DNA of 64,000 nt from contig NZ_CP083646.1 in assembly GCF_020099275.1 (NCBI RefSeq), positions 434,001 through 498,000 of the forward strand, written 5' to 3'. Under the pieces are notes generated by a model. It did not search any database. It was not told the DNA's origin and saw only the letters and a list, made by a program, of their open reading frames with translations. The translations under genes and the position numbers were made by a program. Each line of letters opens with the position of its first letter. Position 1 is the first letter of the stretch. Positions 45,859 through 55,455 of the stretch are shown here, one piece after another. This DNA comes from Corynebacterium falsenii (lineage in GTDB: Bacteria > Actinomycetota > Actinomycetes > Mycobacteriales > Mycobacteriaceae).

Positions 45859-46785
45859 TTAGTCCAGCTCCTCCAGGAACTCTGCCGAGGGAATGAAGAA
45901 CAGCGCACCCGTCTTCGGCTCGGAGAAGTCCAAGATGCGGTCGTAGTTACCCTCGGGTTCGCCGATGAACATGTTGCGCAACATCCGCTCCGTAATGCCC
46001 GGGTCCTTGGCGTAGCCAATGAAGTACGTGCCGTACTCATTATCGCCCACGGATCCGAACGCCATGTTCAGGCGGTAAATATCCAGATCGTTGCCGTCTT
46101 CATCGGCAATGTCATTGAGCGCCACGTGGGAGTTGCTGGGCTTGACGTCATCGTCTAGCTCCACATCATCCAGCTTCGTGCGCCCGATAACCTTCTCCTG
46201 CTCCTCAGTGCTGAGGGCATACCATTCCTTCATTGTGTGCAGATACTTCTGCACGATCACGTAGCTTCCGCCCGCGAACTCCGGGTCTTCCTCCTCAGTG
46301 ATCGTGACGGCCTCGTCGGCGTCCGAGCCCTCGGGGTTCTCGGTGCCGTCGACGAACCCTAGCAGGTCGCGCTGGTCGAAGTATTTGAATCCGTGCACCT
46401 CGTCCACCACGGTGGTGTGCTCGCCCAGCTTGATGGAAATCAACCGAGCCAGCTCGAAGCACATATCTAGGTCCGCGGCGCGGAGGTGAACCAGCAGGTC
46501 GCCAGGCGTGGACACCGCAGTGTGCTTCGCACCCCGAATCTCCTCAAAACGGTGCAAGTGCTTCGGCTTGTGCTCGGGGAAGAGCTTCTCCCACAGGTCA
46601 GCGCCGATACCCACCACGCTGAGAAGGTTGCTCTTTGGAGAACGGAAAGACACGGTGCGCGTGAGGCCTGGGAAATCCCCGAGGAAATCACGCACGGCCT
46701 CCCGGCTCTCCGGCGCGTCGTTGACGGTCAACACGAGGAACATCGAAGCGGGAGACGGCGGCGAGCAGATCAGTTGCGATGGCAC
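45859..46785 (-). CDS. Dye-decolourising (Dyp-type) haem peroxidase
   Basis: A 308-residue protein with the Dyp signature GFVDGTENPEG (distal Asp), GGSYVIVQKYLHTMKEW, IGRTKLDDVELDDD and SHVALND. The proximal haem His lies in the SHVALN segment. No Tat signal is visible, so it is cytoplasmic or encapsulin-loaded; no encapsulin gene is adjacent. Role in peroxide or haem metabolism is inferred from the family. Confidence 0.9.
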   Translation of the reverse strand: MPSQLICSPPSPASMFLVLTVNDAPESREAVRDFLGDFPGLTRTVSFRSPKSNLLSVVGIGADLWEKLFPEHKPKHLHRFEEIRGAKHTAVSTPGDLLVHLRAADLDMCFELARLISIKLGEHTTVVDEVHGFKYFDQRDLLGFVDGTENPEGSDADEAVTITEEEDPEFAGGSYVIVQKYLHTMKEWYALSTEEQEKVIGRTKLDDVELDDDVKPSNSHVALNDIADEDGNDLDIYRLNMAFGSVGDNEYGTYFIGYAKDPGITERMLRNMFIGEPEGNYDRILDFSEPKTGALFFIPSAEFLEELD

Positions 46786-47131
46786 GGTAACACTCCTTCG
46801 GTATGCGAGCAGGGGGTAGCCACTCTGTGGATGGCGTCCTTGCCTTCACCCTAGCAGCGACTGCGACGCCGCAAGCCGCCCACAATTCCCGTCCGTTCGG
46901 GCGGACGTAGCGGCGTCAGACTGTCTATGAGTCCATAAACGGTTTGCCCGTGAACTAACAGGGAAACCCATCGTGGCCGGGGCAACGCGGCAGCGCCACG
47001 GAGTGGACGACCTGCGGTAATGGCCGCGCGGGAGGGAGAATCTTTAGCCAGTTTGGCCAATACTATTGCGGGAAAAAGTAAAAAGGGCAGCATGGGTAGC
47101 AATCACTAGCTGCTCCCATGACGGAAGAATT
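46786..47131. other. Intergenic region upstream of scoA
   Basis: No gene seen in these 346 bases. It holds two imperfect inverted repeats: CGTCCG-TTCGGG-CGGACG near 46889-46906, and GGTTTGCCCGT/ACAGGGAAACC at 46941-46967. A third, ATGGGTAGC.../GCTGCTCCCAT, lies close to the scoA start (47091-47120) and could be an operator. Confidence 0.4.
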
Positions 47132-47845
47132 ATGACTGCGACGACAACGGATAAGACGGCTCGCGAGCTCATCGCGGAGCTTATCGAAGACGGTATGACG
47201 CTGGCCGTAGGAGGCTTCGGCCTCTGCGGCGTGCCCTACGACCTTATCGAGGCCGTGCGGGATTCCGGCGCCAAGGACCTCACCATCGTATCCAACAACA
47301 TGGGCATCGATGGACAGGGCCTCGGTATCTTGCTGGAAAAGAAGCAGGTCAGCAAGGTCATTGCGTCCTATGTTGGGGAAAACAAGCTCTTTGCCGAACT
47401 CGCCCTCAGCGGCGAGTTGGAGGTGGAGTTTAACCCCCAAGGCACCCTGGCCGAGCGGCTGCGCGCCGGTGGCGCGGGCATCCCTGCCTTCTACACCGCT
47501 ACGGGCGTGGGCACCATGATCGCCGAAAGTAAGCCGGAAGCGGTATTCGATGGCGAACGCTACATCCAGGAGCGCGGGCTCGTGGCGGACCTTGGGCTGG
47601 TCCACGCGCATACCGGAGATGTGGACGGCAACCTCGTGTACCGCCGCACCGCCCAGAACTTCAACCCGCTGTGCGCGGCATCTGGGAAGGTGACGATCGC
47701 AGAGGTGGAACACCTCGTGGGCAGGGGAGAAATCGACCCTGACCGTGTGCACACCCCCGGCGTGTACGTAACCCACATCCTGCAGGCGCAGGAGCGCGAA
47801 AAGCTCATCGAACAACGAACCACCCGCCCCAAGGAGGCGAAGTAA
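47132..47845 (+). CDS. scoA: 3-oxoacid CoA-transferase subunit A
   Basis: A 237-residue CoA-transferase alpha subunit with [17 protein letters not shown], the SNNMGIDG segment, [13 protein letters not shown] and [13 protein letters not shown] [13 protein letters not shown]. Together with ScoB it moves CoA from succinyl-CoA to acetoacetate or a related 3-oxoacid (PcaIJ-type substrates are also possible). ATG 47132 is chosen over the longer open frame. ScoB starts two bases after its stop. Confidence 0.92.
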   Translation: MTATTTDKTARELIAELIEDGMTLAVGGFGLCGVPYDLIEAVRDSGAKDLTIVSNNMGIDGQGLGILLEKKQVSKVIASYVGENKLFAELALSGELEVEFNPQGTLAERLRAGGAGIPAFYTATGVGTMIAESKPEAVFDGERYIQERGLVADLGLVHAHTGDVDGNLVYRRTAQNFNPLCAASGKVTIAEVEHLVGRGEIDPDRVHTPGVYVTHILQAQEREKLIEQRTTRPKEAK

Positions 47846-47847
47846 TC

Positions 47848-48498
47848 ATGGCCTGGACGAGGGACGAGACGGCGGCGATGGCCGCGCGCGAGCTCAACGA
47901 CGGCGACTACGTCAACCTGGGTATCGGCATCCCCACGCTCGTGGCGAACCACCTACCCGACGGGGTGCGCGTGGTGCTGCAGAGCGAAAACGGAATCCTG
48001 GGCATGGGCCCGTTCCCCTACGAGGGTGAAGAGGACCCGGACCTCATCAACGCGGGCAAGCAGACCGTGACGCTGCGCCCCGGCGCTGCCGTGTTCGACA
48101 GCGCAACGAGCTTTGGCATGATCCGCGGCGGCAAAGTAAAGATGGCCGTGCTGGGCGCCATGCAGGTCTCCCAGAACGGGGACCTCGCCAACTGGATGAT
48201 CCCCGGCAAGATGATCAAGGGCATGGGTGGGGCCATGGACCTTGTGGCGGGAACCCCGCGTGTGGTGGTGCTCACCGATCACGTGTCCAAGAGCGGCGAG
48301 CCGAAGTTGGTGAAGGAATGTAACCTGCCGCTGACCGGCGTGAACGTGGTTAAGCGCGTGATTACCGACCTGGCCAGCTTCGATGCGGGCGAGGGCCACC
48401 TCATCCTGCGCCGCCTCGCGCCGGGCGTGACGTTGGATGAGATCGAGGAAAAGACTGAGGCCGCCTACACGGTGGATCTTGTGGAGCCGGCTAGCTAG
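47848..48498 (+). CDS. scoB: 3-oxoacid CoA-transferase subunit B
   Basis: A 216-residue beta subunit with [17 protein letters not shown] and the catalytic Glu in [37 protein letters not shown] and [10 protein letters not shown] are further family hallmarks. It forms a heteromer with ScoA. It overlaps the convergent DUF4442 gene by four bases. No other beta-ketoadipate or ketone-body gene is in the window. Confidence 0.93.
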   Translation: MAWTRDETAAMAARELNDGDYVNLGIGIPTLVANHLPDGVRVVLQSENGILGMGPFPYEGEEDPDLINAGKQTVTLRPGAAVFDSATSFGMIRGGKVKMAVLGAMQVSQNGDLANWMIPGKMIKGMGGAMDLVAGTPRVVVLTDHVSKSGEPKLVKECNLPLTGVNVVKRVITDLASFDAGEGHLILRRLAPGVTLDEIEEKTEAAYTVDLVEPAS

Positions 48499-49346
48499 TC
48501 GGCGGGCAGGTAGTGCTCGGGAATGTCCAAGGCCAGCAGATCCTCCCGGGACTTGTCCGACTTTTCCAGCGCGACCTTCACAACGTGTCGCATCTGGTCT
48601 TCGGGATCGGGGATGCGGCGCTGCTCAGACATGAGCACCGTGAGGATTTCCGGCTGATCCTTGAAGCAGTGCCACACCACGGCGGTGGCCAGTGATTCCA
48701 ACACGAGGCCGCGCGGGCGGGTTGCCTGCTGCGGCTTCTCGGCACGCTGGCCGCCGCCACGCGGGCGCACGTGCAGATCCTGCTGGCCGATGCCCACGAT
48801 GGAACCGTCCTTGTTCTTGATCACCGAGGTGTAGGGCACGTTGGCGTATCCATCCTCCGCGACTGTGGCGCGCATCCATTCGCCCAGCTCCGGGGTGATC
48901 TCCACGTCCAGGTAGGCGCCATCCCGGCCGGGGCTGAGGAACTGGAAGGTGCCGGTGCGCGTCCAGGCCTCAAAGTCCTTGCCCAGGTAGCGGGCAACGA
49001 GGGTTCCGAACATCACGTCGGTCATGGCGAACAGCGTGCCACCAAAGGCAGCGCCGTGCATGTTCGCGTTCCACCAGTGCAGGTTCAGCTCAATGCGCGC
49101 CTTGGACCAATCGTCCGAGATGTGCGTCATCTTCACGCCAGAACCAGACAGCGGCGGCCACAGATTCATGTAGCCCTTCATCTTCGACGGCGACTTCATG
49201 GAGCGCCCCACCAGCGTGGACGTAATCTTCTGCGGGCTCTTCGCCAAGCTCTTCAGCGTGCCCAGCAGGCCCTTCTTCGCGCTGCCCTTTGTATCGTCTG
49301 CCGCATGGGGAGACGTGTTATGTCCGGCGTGTGATGCTTCTGCCAT
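48495..49346 (-). CDS. DUF4442 (hot-dog, thioesterase-like) protein
   Basis: A 283-residue protein. Residues about 60-200 match DUF4442 ([48 protein letters not shown]). A basic N-terminal extension (residues 15-55) and a C-terminal extension flank the domain. Hot-dog proteins are often acyl-CoA thioesterases, but a catalytic residue is not obvious. A His-rich first few residues ([10 protein letters not shown]) are odd. Confidence 0.75.
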   Translation of the reverse strand: MAEASHAGHNTSPHAADDTKGSAKKGLLGTLKSLAKSPQKITSTLVGRSMKSPSKMKGYMNLWPPLSGSGVKMTHISDDWSKARIELNLHWWNANMHGAAFGGTLFAMTDVMFGTLVARYLGKDFEAWTRTGTFQFLSPGRDGAYLDVEITPELGEWMRATVAEDGYANVPYTSVIKNKDGSIVGIGQQDLHVRPRGGGQRAEKPQQATRPRGLVLESLATAVVWHCFKDQPEILTVLMSEQRRIPDPEDQMRHVVKVALEKSDKSREDLLALDIPEHYLPAD

Positions 49347-49440
49347 GATGTGCTGCTAAAACCTTCCGACCCGAGCGTATGACCAAACGCATATGTATAA
49401 AACTATGTCTCTTATTGTGCCACGTGCACACCGAGTGGAT

Positions 49441-49456
49441 TGTAACGTGGTTCACA
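49441..49456. promoter_or_regulatory. GlxR-like box over a leaderless start
   Basis: TGTAACGTGGTTCACA matches the GlxR consensus TGTGA-N6-TCACA at nine of ten fixed positions. It covers TAACGT (possible -10, 49442-49447) and the A of ATG 49456, so binding would block initiation. Confidence 0.45.
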
Positions 49457-50349
49457 TGAACGCTCAGCCCGGTGCCGCCACGACGGAAGCCGTCACCATC
49501 ACCGCTGCCGACGGGCGAGAACTCGTCGGCACACTCTTCCTCCCAGCCTCCGGCGAACCCACCGGCACCGCAGCGGTCCTGCACCCAGCCACGGGCGTGA
49601 ACCAGCACCTCTACCGGAAATTTGCGGACTACCTCGCCGGCCAGGGATGGCCTGCACTGACCTACGATCTTCGGGGGTCAGGGCTGTCCGTTGTGGCGTC
49701 GGATAAAAAAGACACCACGGTGCGGATGTCCGACTGGATCCTCAAGGACGTCCCCGCAGCGACCGCGTGGCTGAAGGAGCGGTTTCCAGGGCGCAAGCAC
49801 GTGGGAATTGGGCACTCGGTGGGTGCGCACGGGATGCTCGCGACGCAGGCCCAGGAACCCGTGGACGCGATGGTGATGATCGCCAGCCACGCCGGCATCA
49901 CCGCCACCATTTCCACGCGAACCGAGCGCGCGAAAATCTGGGCAATCTTCAACATCATCACGCCCGTGACCTCGAAAGTTCTGGGTTACGTGCCCGTCGA
50001 ACAACTCGGGGTGGGCAAACAGATTCCCGTGGGCGTGATGACCCAGTGGGCGCGGTGGAGCCGCCAACCGGACTACTTCTTCGGCGACCCGGAGTTCGAC
50101 CTGGCTACACGCTACGCGGCGGCGACCGGGCCGGTGCTGTCCGTGGTGCTCACCGACGACCTGTGGGCGAACCGAGCGGCCGTGGATGTGCTGACTGACC
50201 GGATGACCAGCGCAAAAGTGGAGAAGCTGGATATCGAATGCGGGAAGGCGACGCCACGCGGGGCCGTGGGGCATATGGGTTTCTATCGGTCGAGGAATCG
50301 CGAACTGTGGCCGCAGGTTGTGGGATGGGTGCGCGAGAAGCTGCATTAG
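49456..50349 (+). CDS. Alpha/beta hydrolase
   Basis: A 297-residue hydrolase with nucleophile elbow GIGHSVGAHGM and an oxyanion-region pattern VLHPATGVNQHLYRKFADYL typical of COG4757-type proteins. VTLDDLW-like VVLTDDLWANRAAV supplies the acid and HMGFYRS the His candidate. Substrate unknown. ATG 49456 fits the leaderless promoter; the 21-codon upstream extension is unlikely. One dispersed motif copy lies inside (49691-49710). Confidence 0.8.
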   Translation: MNAQPGAATTEAVTITAADGRELVGTLFLPASGEPTGTAAVLHPATGVNQHLYRKFADYLAGQGWPALTYDLRGSGLSVVASDKKDTTVRMSDWILKDVPAATAWLKERFPGRKHVGIGHSVGAHGMLATQAQEPVDAMVMIASHAGITATISTRTERAKIWAIFNIITPVTSKVLGYVPVEQLGVGKQIPVGVMTQWARWSRQPDYFFGDPEFDLATRYAAATGPVLSVVLTDDLWANRAAVDVLTDRMTSAKVEKLDIECGKATPRGAVGHMGFYRSRNRELWPQVVGWVREKLH

Positions 50350-50426
50350 TTACATTAACTGCGCTAGTTACGTGGCGGGCAGCTGCAGGTAGTGTGCAGC
50401 GTGCCGGACTTCAAAGGTTGACGGGC

Positions 50427-50432
50427 TACGAT
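50427..50432 (+). promoter_or_regulatory. Candidate -10 of the GT87 gene
   Basis: TACGAT lies seven bases before ATG 50440, again a leaderless layout. It supports the start used for the broken GT87 gene. Confidence 0.4.
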
Positions 50433-50439
50433 ATTTTCC

Positions 50440-51708
50440 ATGCTTCAACTTCCTCCGACCGTGCGTGCGCACCGCTCGCTCGACTATCTCGCCCCATGTG
50501 TGCTGATCATGGGGCTGTTCTTTGGTGCGTACGCGGTGTAGGACACCCTCGAGCACGCCCGCGTGGCTTTCCTCCTCGACGTCGGTGTGTTCCGTGACGC
50601 GGGCCGGGCAATTACGGAAAACTTCCCGCTGTACTCGTCTGATTTCCCCACCCGCTCCGGGTTCCGTTTCATCTACCCACCGTTCGCCGCAGCATTGTTT
50701 GTGCCGCTGACGTGGATGAGCGAGGAGCGCATGCAGGCCGTCTGGACCATCGCCACCGTGGTTGCAGTCCTGGCCGTGGTGTCGATGGCAACGCACCGGC
50801 TTGGCCTGCGCCGTTGGTGGATGTGGGCGATCGGTCTGACTGGCTTCGCGCTGATGCTCGACCCGATCCAGAAGCACCTGATGTACGGGCAGATCAACAT
50901 CTTCCTTGTGCTGCTCATCACCGCCGACGTGCTGGGGTATATGCCTCGCTGGTTGCGGGGTTTGGGCATCGGCGTGGCCGCGGGCATCAAGATCACGCCG
51001 GCGGCGTATGCCCTCATTTTCTTCGTGCGCCGGGACTGGTGGTCGCTGGGTCGCTCGGTGTTCTTCGCCCTGGTCACGGTGGGGATCGGTTTCCTCATTC
51101 GGCCGTCCGATGCCTGGTACTACTGGACCGTTGAGTTCTTCAATCCTGATCGTGGCGGTGCCCCTTCGTATCCGCCGAATCAGGCGCTGACGGGGTTGAT
51201 TGCGCGCCTCGGTGTCTCGGACGACACTGCCTCCACCATCATGGGCCCCGGTTTTCTGATCCTGGCCGCGTTGACCTTCTGGGGCGTGTGGAAGCTGACG
51301 TGGTCCGGCAGGCATGTGGACGCCCTGATGCTGGTGCTGCTCGGTATTTCCCTGGCGAATCCCATTGCGGTGACGCACCACTGGTCCGGCATGGTCATCG
51401 CGCTGCCGCTGGTGTTCGTCGCGGTGAATCGCTATGTGGGGGCGGCGATGCTGCTGTTCCTGTATGCGAACTTCGCGGGTTTCTGGGTGCTGTACCCGAA
51501 CCAGCCCACTTATTCGTTCGAATTTCCGGAGTGGTTTGTCTACAACCTGCAGGGCTTGTCGGGGTTGATCCTGTTCGTTACGTACCTGGTCACGGTGCCA
51601 AAGCCCGTGGGCGCCCCGCCGCTTCTTCCTTTCCGACGCCACCCCGCGCCGCACTCCACCAGTCCGCTGCGGGAGCCGCAGGAGGGTGTTGTCCAGCCAG
51701 CTGGCTAA
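50440..51708 (+). pseudogene. GT87 polyprenol-phosphate-mannose mannosyltransferase with an in-frame TAG
   Basis: Reading from ATG 50440 gives one membrane helix (LAPCVLIMGLFFGAYAV), then TAG at 50539-50541 (codon 34), then the frame continues intact to 51708. The downstream part is a typical GT-C enzyme of the GT87/DUF2029 family: LLDVGVFRDAGRAI with the catalytic-type Asp, FRFIYPPFAAALFVPLTWM, YGQINIFLVLLI and ITPAAYALIFFV. Such enzymes add mannose to lipomannan/lipoarabinomannan. GTG 50563 could allow restart but without helix 1 or a ribosome site. The rest of the gene is clean, so the lesion looks recent, or it is a sequencing error. Confidence 0.82.
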
Positions 51709-51718
51709 GGTGTGCTCC

Positions 51719-52609
51719 ATGGTTCGGAGCGAGAAGACGAGTGAAAGGACGAGAAGGGGGCTCGGGAGATACGGGGGGTCTGCGGTAGCGGTCGCGATGT
51801 GTGCAGCCGCAGTTGCGGTGATGGTGGCCTTGGCGCTGGGGCTAGTGCTGGGGCTTGCTGGCTGTTCGGTTGTGGAGCAGCAGCCTGGGGCCGCGCGGTC
51901 TTCTGGTTCTGTTGCCGACTCCGCACCTGATTCTGCGCCCGGCTCTGCACCTGACTCCGTGGCCGGTTCCGAGACCGATTCCGACTCGGATTCGGCGCCT
52001 GCGCCCGTACCGGAACCGGCCGATCCACCGGCCGCGCGGCAGTATCCCCCGGTTGACGTTCCAGGCACGCTCGCATTGCTGAACACCCTCGAGGTCAAGG
52101 GTCGCGCGCCGAAGACCGGGTACTCGCGCGACGAGTTCGGGCAGCGCTGGAAGGACATCGACCGCAACGGCTGTGATCAGCGCAATGACGTGTTGGCCCG
52201 GGATCTCACGGACGTGAACGCACCGGAGGGTTGCAAGGTCCTCAGTGGTGTACTGCAGGATCCCTACACGGGTGAGACCATCGATTTCCGGCGCGGAGCG
52301 AAGACGTCTTCTGCCGTGCAGATCGATCACGTGGTCGCGCTTGGCGACGCCTGGCAGAAGGGCGCCCAGCAGCTATCCCCCGAACAGCGGGAAGAGATCG
52401 GCAACGACACCATGAACCTGCTCGCCGTCGATGGCCCCACCAACCAGGCCAAGGGTGCCGGGGATGCTGCCACCTGGTTGCCCCCGAACAAGGCATTCCG
52501 GTGCCAGTACGTCACCATTCAAACGCAGGTGAAGGCCAAGTATCACTTGTGGGTCACGCAGGCGGAAAAGGACGCGATCGAGCGGGTGCTGAGCACCTGT
52601 GGCGCCTAA
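51719..52609 (+). CDS. Secreted HNH-type nuclease lipoprotein (DUF1524-like)
   Basis: A 296-residue protein with an N-terminal basic region, a long hydrophobic stretch and a lipobox (LGLAGCSVV). A Ser/Asp/Ala/Pro spacer (about 50-105) follows. The C-terminal half has the HNH features IDHVVALGDAWQKGAQ and DTMNLLAVDGPTNQAKG, TWLPPN. Homologues are extracellular nucleases. The start ATG 51719 follows the GT87 gene by ten bases and has TAAGG upstream. Confidence 0.85.
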   Translation: MVRSEKTSERTRRGLGRYGGSAVAVAMCAAAVAVMVALALGLVLGLAGCSVVEQQPGAARSSGSVADSAPDSAPGSAPDSVAGSETDSDSDSAPAPVPEPADPPAARQYPPVDVPGTLALLNTLEVKGRAPKTGYSRDEFGQRWKDIDRNGCDQRNDVLARDLTDVNAPEGCKVLSGVLQDPYTGETIDFRRGAKTSSAVQIDHVVALGDAWQKGAQQLSPEQREEIGNDTMNLLAVDGPTNQAKGAGDAATWLPPNKAFRCQYVTIQTQVKAKYHLWVTQAEKDAIERVLSTCGA

Positions 52610-52616
52610 GTAGCGC

Positions 52617-53240
52617 CTAAAAATTGTTGAGCACGATCAGCCAGATCGCGATGTGGTGAAAGCCTGCGGCCAAGATCGTGGCGGCGTGGAAGACTTCGTG
52701 GAAGCCGAACCAACGCACGCTGATGTTCGGCCACTTCAGGGCGTAGGCCACCGCGCCGGCGGTGTAGATGATGCCGCCGATGATGATGAGAACGAGGACG
52801 GCCGGGCCGAGCCCACGGGAAAGATTGCCCAGGTCAGCCAGCGCGGTCCAGCCCAAGATGAGGTACACGGAGACCGATAGCCAGCGCGGGTGCGTGATCC
52901 ACAGGATGTTCAGCGCCACGGCCGCCAGCGCGGCCACCCAGGCCACACCGAGCACGATCCAACTTCGCGCGTCGGTGTTCGCTCCGATGATGACCGGCCC
53001 GTACGTTCCGGCGATGAACAGCGCGATCATGGAGTGATCTGCTCGGCGCCATCCGGCCACGGCACCTTCCGTGCGCCAAGGGAAGCGGTGGTACAGAGCC
53101 GAGACGCTGAGCATGCAGACCAGCAGGGCGGCGTACACCGCCGTGGCAAACGTCAACGGGCTGATCCCGTGCAACCCGGCGGCGGCGACCACCAGCGCTG
53201 TGGAGGTGCCGCCGAAGTACCACGCCGCGTTGGCGTGCAA
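52617..53240 (-). CDS. trhA: TrhA / hemolysin III family membrane protein with unclear start
   Basis: A 207-residue (or longer) seven-helix protein. Conserved PAQR-like features are SALYHRFPW, RRADHSMIALFIAGTYGP and the C-terminal GFHEVFHAATILAAGFHHIAIW with its metal-binding His residues. The only standard start is TTG (complement of 53240), but the same frame continues upstream for 20 codons with a family-like N-terminus (TPIDRGPRPILRGRLHANA) to a TGA, without ATG, GTG or TTG. ATC or ATT at 53292-53294 or 53286-53288 could be rare starts behind GAAGGTGA. Either a rare start or a recent frameshift is likely. Confidence 0.85.
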   Translation of the reverse strand: MHANAAWYFGGTSTALVVAAAGLHGISPLTFATAVYAALLVCMLSVSALYHRFPWRTEGAVAGWRRADHSMIALFIAGTYGPVIIGANTDARSWIVLGVAWVAALAAVALNILWITHPRWLSVSVYLILGWTALADLGNLSRGLGPAVLVLIIIGGIIYTAGAVAYALKWPNISVRWFGFHEVFHAATILAAGFHHIAIWLIVLNNF

Positions 53241-53369
53241 CCGTCCGCGCAGGATCGGGCGCGGCCCGCGATCGATGGGAGTATGAATAGCGATGACAGT
53301 TCACCTTCGACAATAGTTTTCCTGACGAGAAATATCCTAGACCCCGCAGACCCCACGTAGACTGAACCA

Positions 53370-53909
53370 ATGATTAAACGCCTGCTTGCCCGCGGCTTCT
53401 GGACCGTGTCCCCTTGGACTCTGCGCTCCGAAGACGCCCCCTCCTCACCGAGCGTCTTCGTGGCCGCGCCACACACCTCGAACTGGGATTTCATCCTCAT
53501 GCTGGCCGTGGCGTGGCAGAAAGATATCGATATCTTTTGGGTCGGCAAGGACGCCTTGTTTAAGGGCATTGGCGGAAAAATTATGCGCGCACTTGGTGGC
53601 GTCGCCGTGGATCGCAAGAACCCGCAGAACGTCGTCTCCGAACTCGTGGATCGGATGAGCGCTGGCCACGGAGCGGGTCTCGTCATCACGCCGGACGGCA
53701 CCCGCGGAGGCCACGAATACTGGAAGTCCGGCTTCTACCGCATCGCCCAGGAGACCGGGCTGCCCGTGACGCTCGCCTACGTGGATCGTCACACCATGAC
53801 CTCCGGACTGGGCCCCACGTTCACCCTCACCGGCGATGTTTCCGCCGACATGGACCGCATCCGCGAGTTCTTCGAGGATAAGTGGCTCTTCACGTTTCGG
53901 AGTGCGTAG
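53370..53909 (+). pseudogene. PlsC-like acyltransferase, truncated by the insertion sequence
   Basis: The N-terminal 171 codons encode a 1-acyl-glycerol-phosphate acyltransferase-like protein: HTSNWDFILML (HX4D motif), GKDALFKGIGG, GGVAVDRKN and ITPDGTRGG. From 53884 the frame enters the IS end, giving the foreign tail LFTFRSA and a stop. The lost C-terminus is found intact behind the element (55343-55426). The truncated protein might still fold, as the catalytic motifs are retained, but the last about 25 residues are lost. Confidence 0.9.
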
Positions 53910-55341
53910 TTGACCGCGGGGTGGGGTTCGGGGTGGCACAACATATAGGGGTCCTGGCCGGTACAAGATGAGAGTTACGACGCTTCCATCCAACCGAACC
54001 AGGACCCTACTGTGCAGCCTACTACTGGCAACCTCGTCGCCGACACCATCTGCCGCACCGCCGAGATCGGCCTGACGATCACCGGTGCCGCCGACGCCGG
54101 AAACATCACCATCATCGACGCCACACCCGTGTCCGCGAGCAACACCTGCCCTGACTGCGCACAATCCGGGAAGCTTCGCGACCACGTCCTTCGTCGTCTC
54201 GTCGATCTGCCGGTGGTCGGGTTCCCGACCCGTCTGCACGTCCGCGTGCCCCGCTTCACCTGTACGAATGCCTCCTGTGGCAGGAAGATCTTCCAGGCCA
54301 CACTGAGCTGCGCCGATGACGGAGCGAAACTCACCCACCGGGTGACCCGCTGGATCCTCCAGCGCCTCGCGGTCGACCGGATGAGCGTGTCTGCCACCGC
54401 CAAGGCACTCGGCGTGGGTTGGGAGCTGGTCAATCAGGTCGCCCTCGAGGCCTGCCGCAAGCTTGTCTACGACGACTCTCCGCATCTGGACGGGGTGCGC
54501 ATCCTCGGGGTGGATGAGCACGTATGGAAACACACCCGAAAGTCAGGTCAGCCATCCAGTCTGGTGACCATCCTCGTCGACCTCACGCCCCTGGTCGACG
54601 GCCGTGGCCCTGCCCGACTGCTGGACATGCGCCCCGGCCGCAGTGCACAGGTGCTGCGCACCTGGCTGCAGGAACGCGATCCTGCTTTCCGGGAAAATGT
54701 GCAGGTGGTGACCATGGACGGCTTCACCGGTTACGCCTCAGCCGTCGATCAGATGCTCCCGGATGCCACCAAGGTCATGGACCCCTTCCACGTGGTGCAT
54801 CTGGCAGCCGACAAACTCACCGGATGCCGGCAACGGCTCCAACGAGAGACCACCGGACACCGGGGCCGCAAGGACGATCCGCTGTACAAGCACCGTCGCA
54901 CGCTACTGACCAGGACGGACTACCTCACCGAGCGGCAGAAGCAGCGCCTGGACATGCTGTGGGCCACCGATGACGAATACGTGGCCCTGGAGGTGACCTG
55001 GATGTTCTATCAGGACATGATTGCGGCTTACGGGCATCCGCAGAAGTCGGAGGGCAAGAAGCTCATGAGCAGGGTGATCAACAGCATTCGTAAGGGCCTA
55101 CCGAAGGGGCTGGAAGAGCTCGCGCAACTGGGTCGGACATTGTGGCGTCGGCGTGAGGATGTCCTGGCGTACTTCGATATCGGGGCGTCCAACGGTCCGG
55201 TCGAGGCGATCAACGGACGGCTCGAGCATCTACGCGGGATTGCTCTGGGGTTCAGGAATCTCAACCACTACATCTTGCGGTCACTGATCCACTCCGGCCA
55301 GATACACAACCGGATCAACGCACTCTAAATCGTGAAGAGCC
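53884..55341. mobile_element. ISL3-family insertion sequence, 1458 bp, complete
   Basis: The element carries one transposase gene and 22-bp terminal inverted repeats at 53884-53905 and 55320-55341 that match at 19 positions (GGCTCTTCACG...GAGTGC). It is flanked by a perfect 8-bp target duplication GGATAAGT (53876-53883 and 55342-55349), as expected for ISL3 elements. It has inserted into the plsC-like gene. IS31831/IS13869-type elements of corynebacteria have similar ends. Confidence 0.95.
54012..55328 (+). CDS. ISL3-family transposase
   Basis: A 438-residue DDE transposase. The N-terminal zinc-finger region (NTCPDCAQSGKL and CTNASCGRKIF) is followed by a helix-turn-helix-like stretch and the catalytic core (LGVDEHVWKH, VVTMDGFTGYASAV, MDPFHVVHLA, NGPVEAINGRLEHLRGIALGFRN). 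All three acidic regions are intact and the reading frame is undamaged, so the element may be active. The stop overlaps the right terminal repeat. Confidence 0.95.
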   Translation: MQPTTGNLVADTICRTAEIGLTITGAADAGNITIIDATPVSASNTCPDCAQSGKLRDHVLRRLVDLPVVGFPTRLHVRVPRFTCTNASCGRKIFQATLSCADDGAKLTHRVTRWILQRLAVDRMSVSATAKALGVGWELVNQVALEACRKLVYDDSPHLDGVRILGVDEHVWKHTRKSGQPSSLVTILVDLTPLVDGRGPARLLDMRPGRSAQVLRTWLQERDPAFRENVQVVTMDGFTGYASAVDQMLPDATKVMDPFHVVHLAADKLTGCRQRLQRETTGHRGRKDDPLYKHRRTLLTRTDYLTERQKQRLDMLWATDDEYVALEVTWMFYQDMIAAYGHPQKSEGKKLMSRVINSIRKGLPKGLEELAQLGRTLWRRREDVLAYFDIGASNGPVEAINGRLEHLRGIALGFRNLNHYILRSLIHSGQIHNRINAL

Positions 55342-55342
55342 G

Positions 55343-55426
55343 GATAAGTCCGGCTTCTATCCGCACAAGCGTGTGGAGCCGCGCCTGCGTTCGGAGCTGA
55401 ATCCTGGCACTGAATCCCGGCACTGA
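55343..55426 (+). pseudogene. Severed C-terminus of the plsC-like gene
   Basis: After removing the IS and one target copy, the frame continues as DKSGFYPHKRVEPRLRSEL and ends at TGA 55424-55426. This matches the usual C-terminus of the acyltransferase family and proves that the element split the gene. Confidence 0.9.
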
Positions 55427-55455
55427 ATCCTGATGGCTTCCGATCGCTCCGCTAG

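Noticed and set aside
51719..52609. Part of a restriction or toxin system because of the HNH domain
   Set aside because: A lipobox and secretion signal indicate an extracellular nuclease, and no immunity or methylase gene is adjacent.
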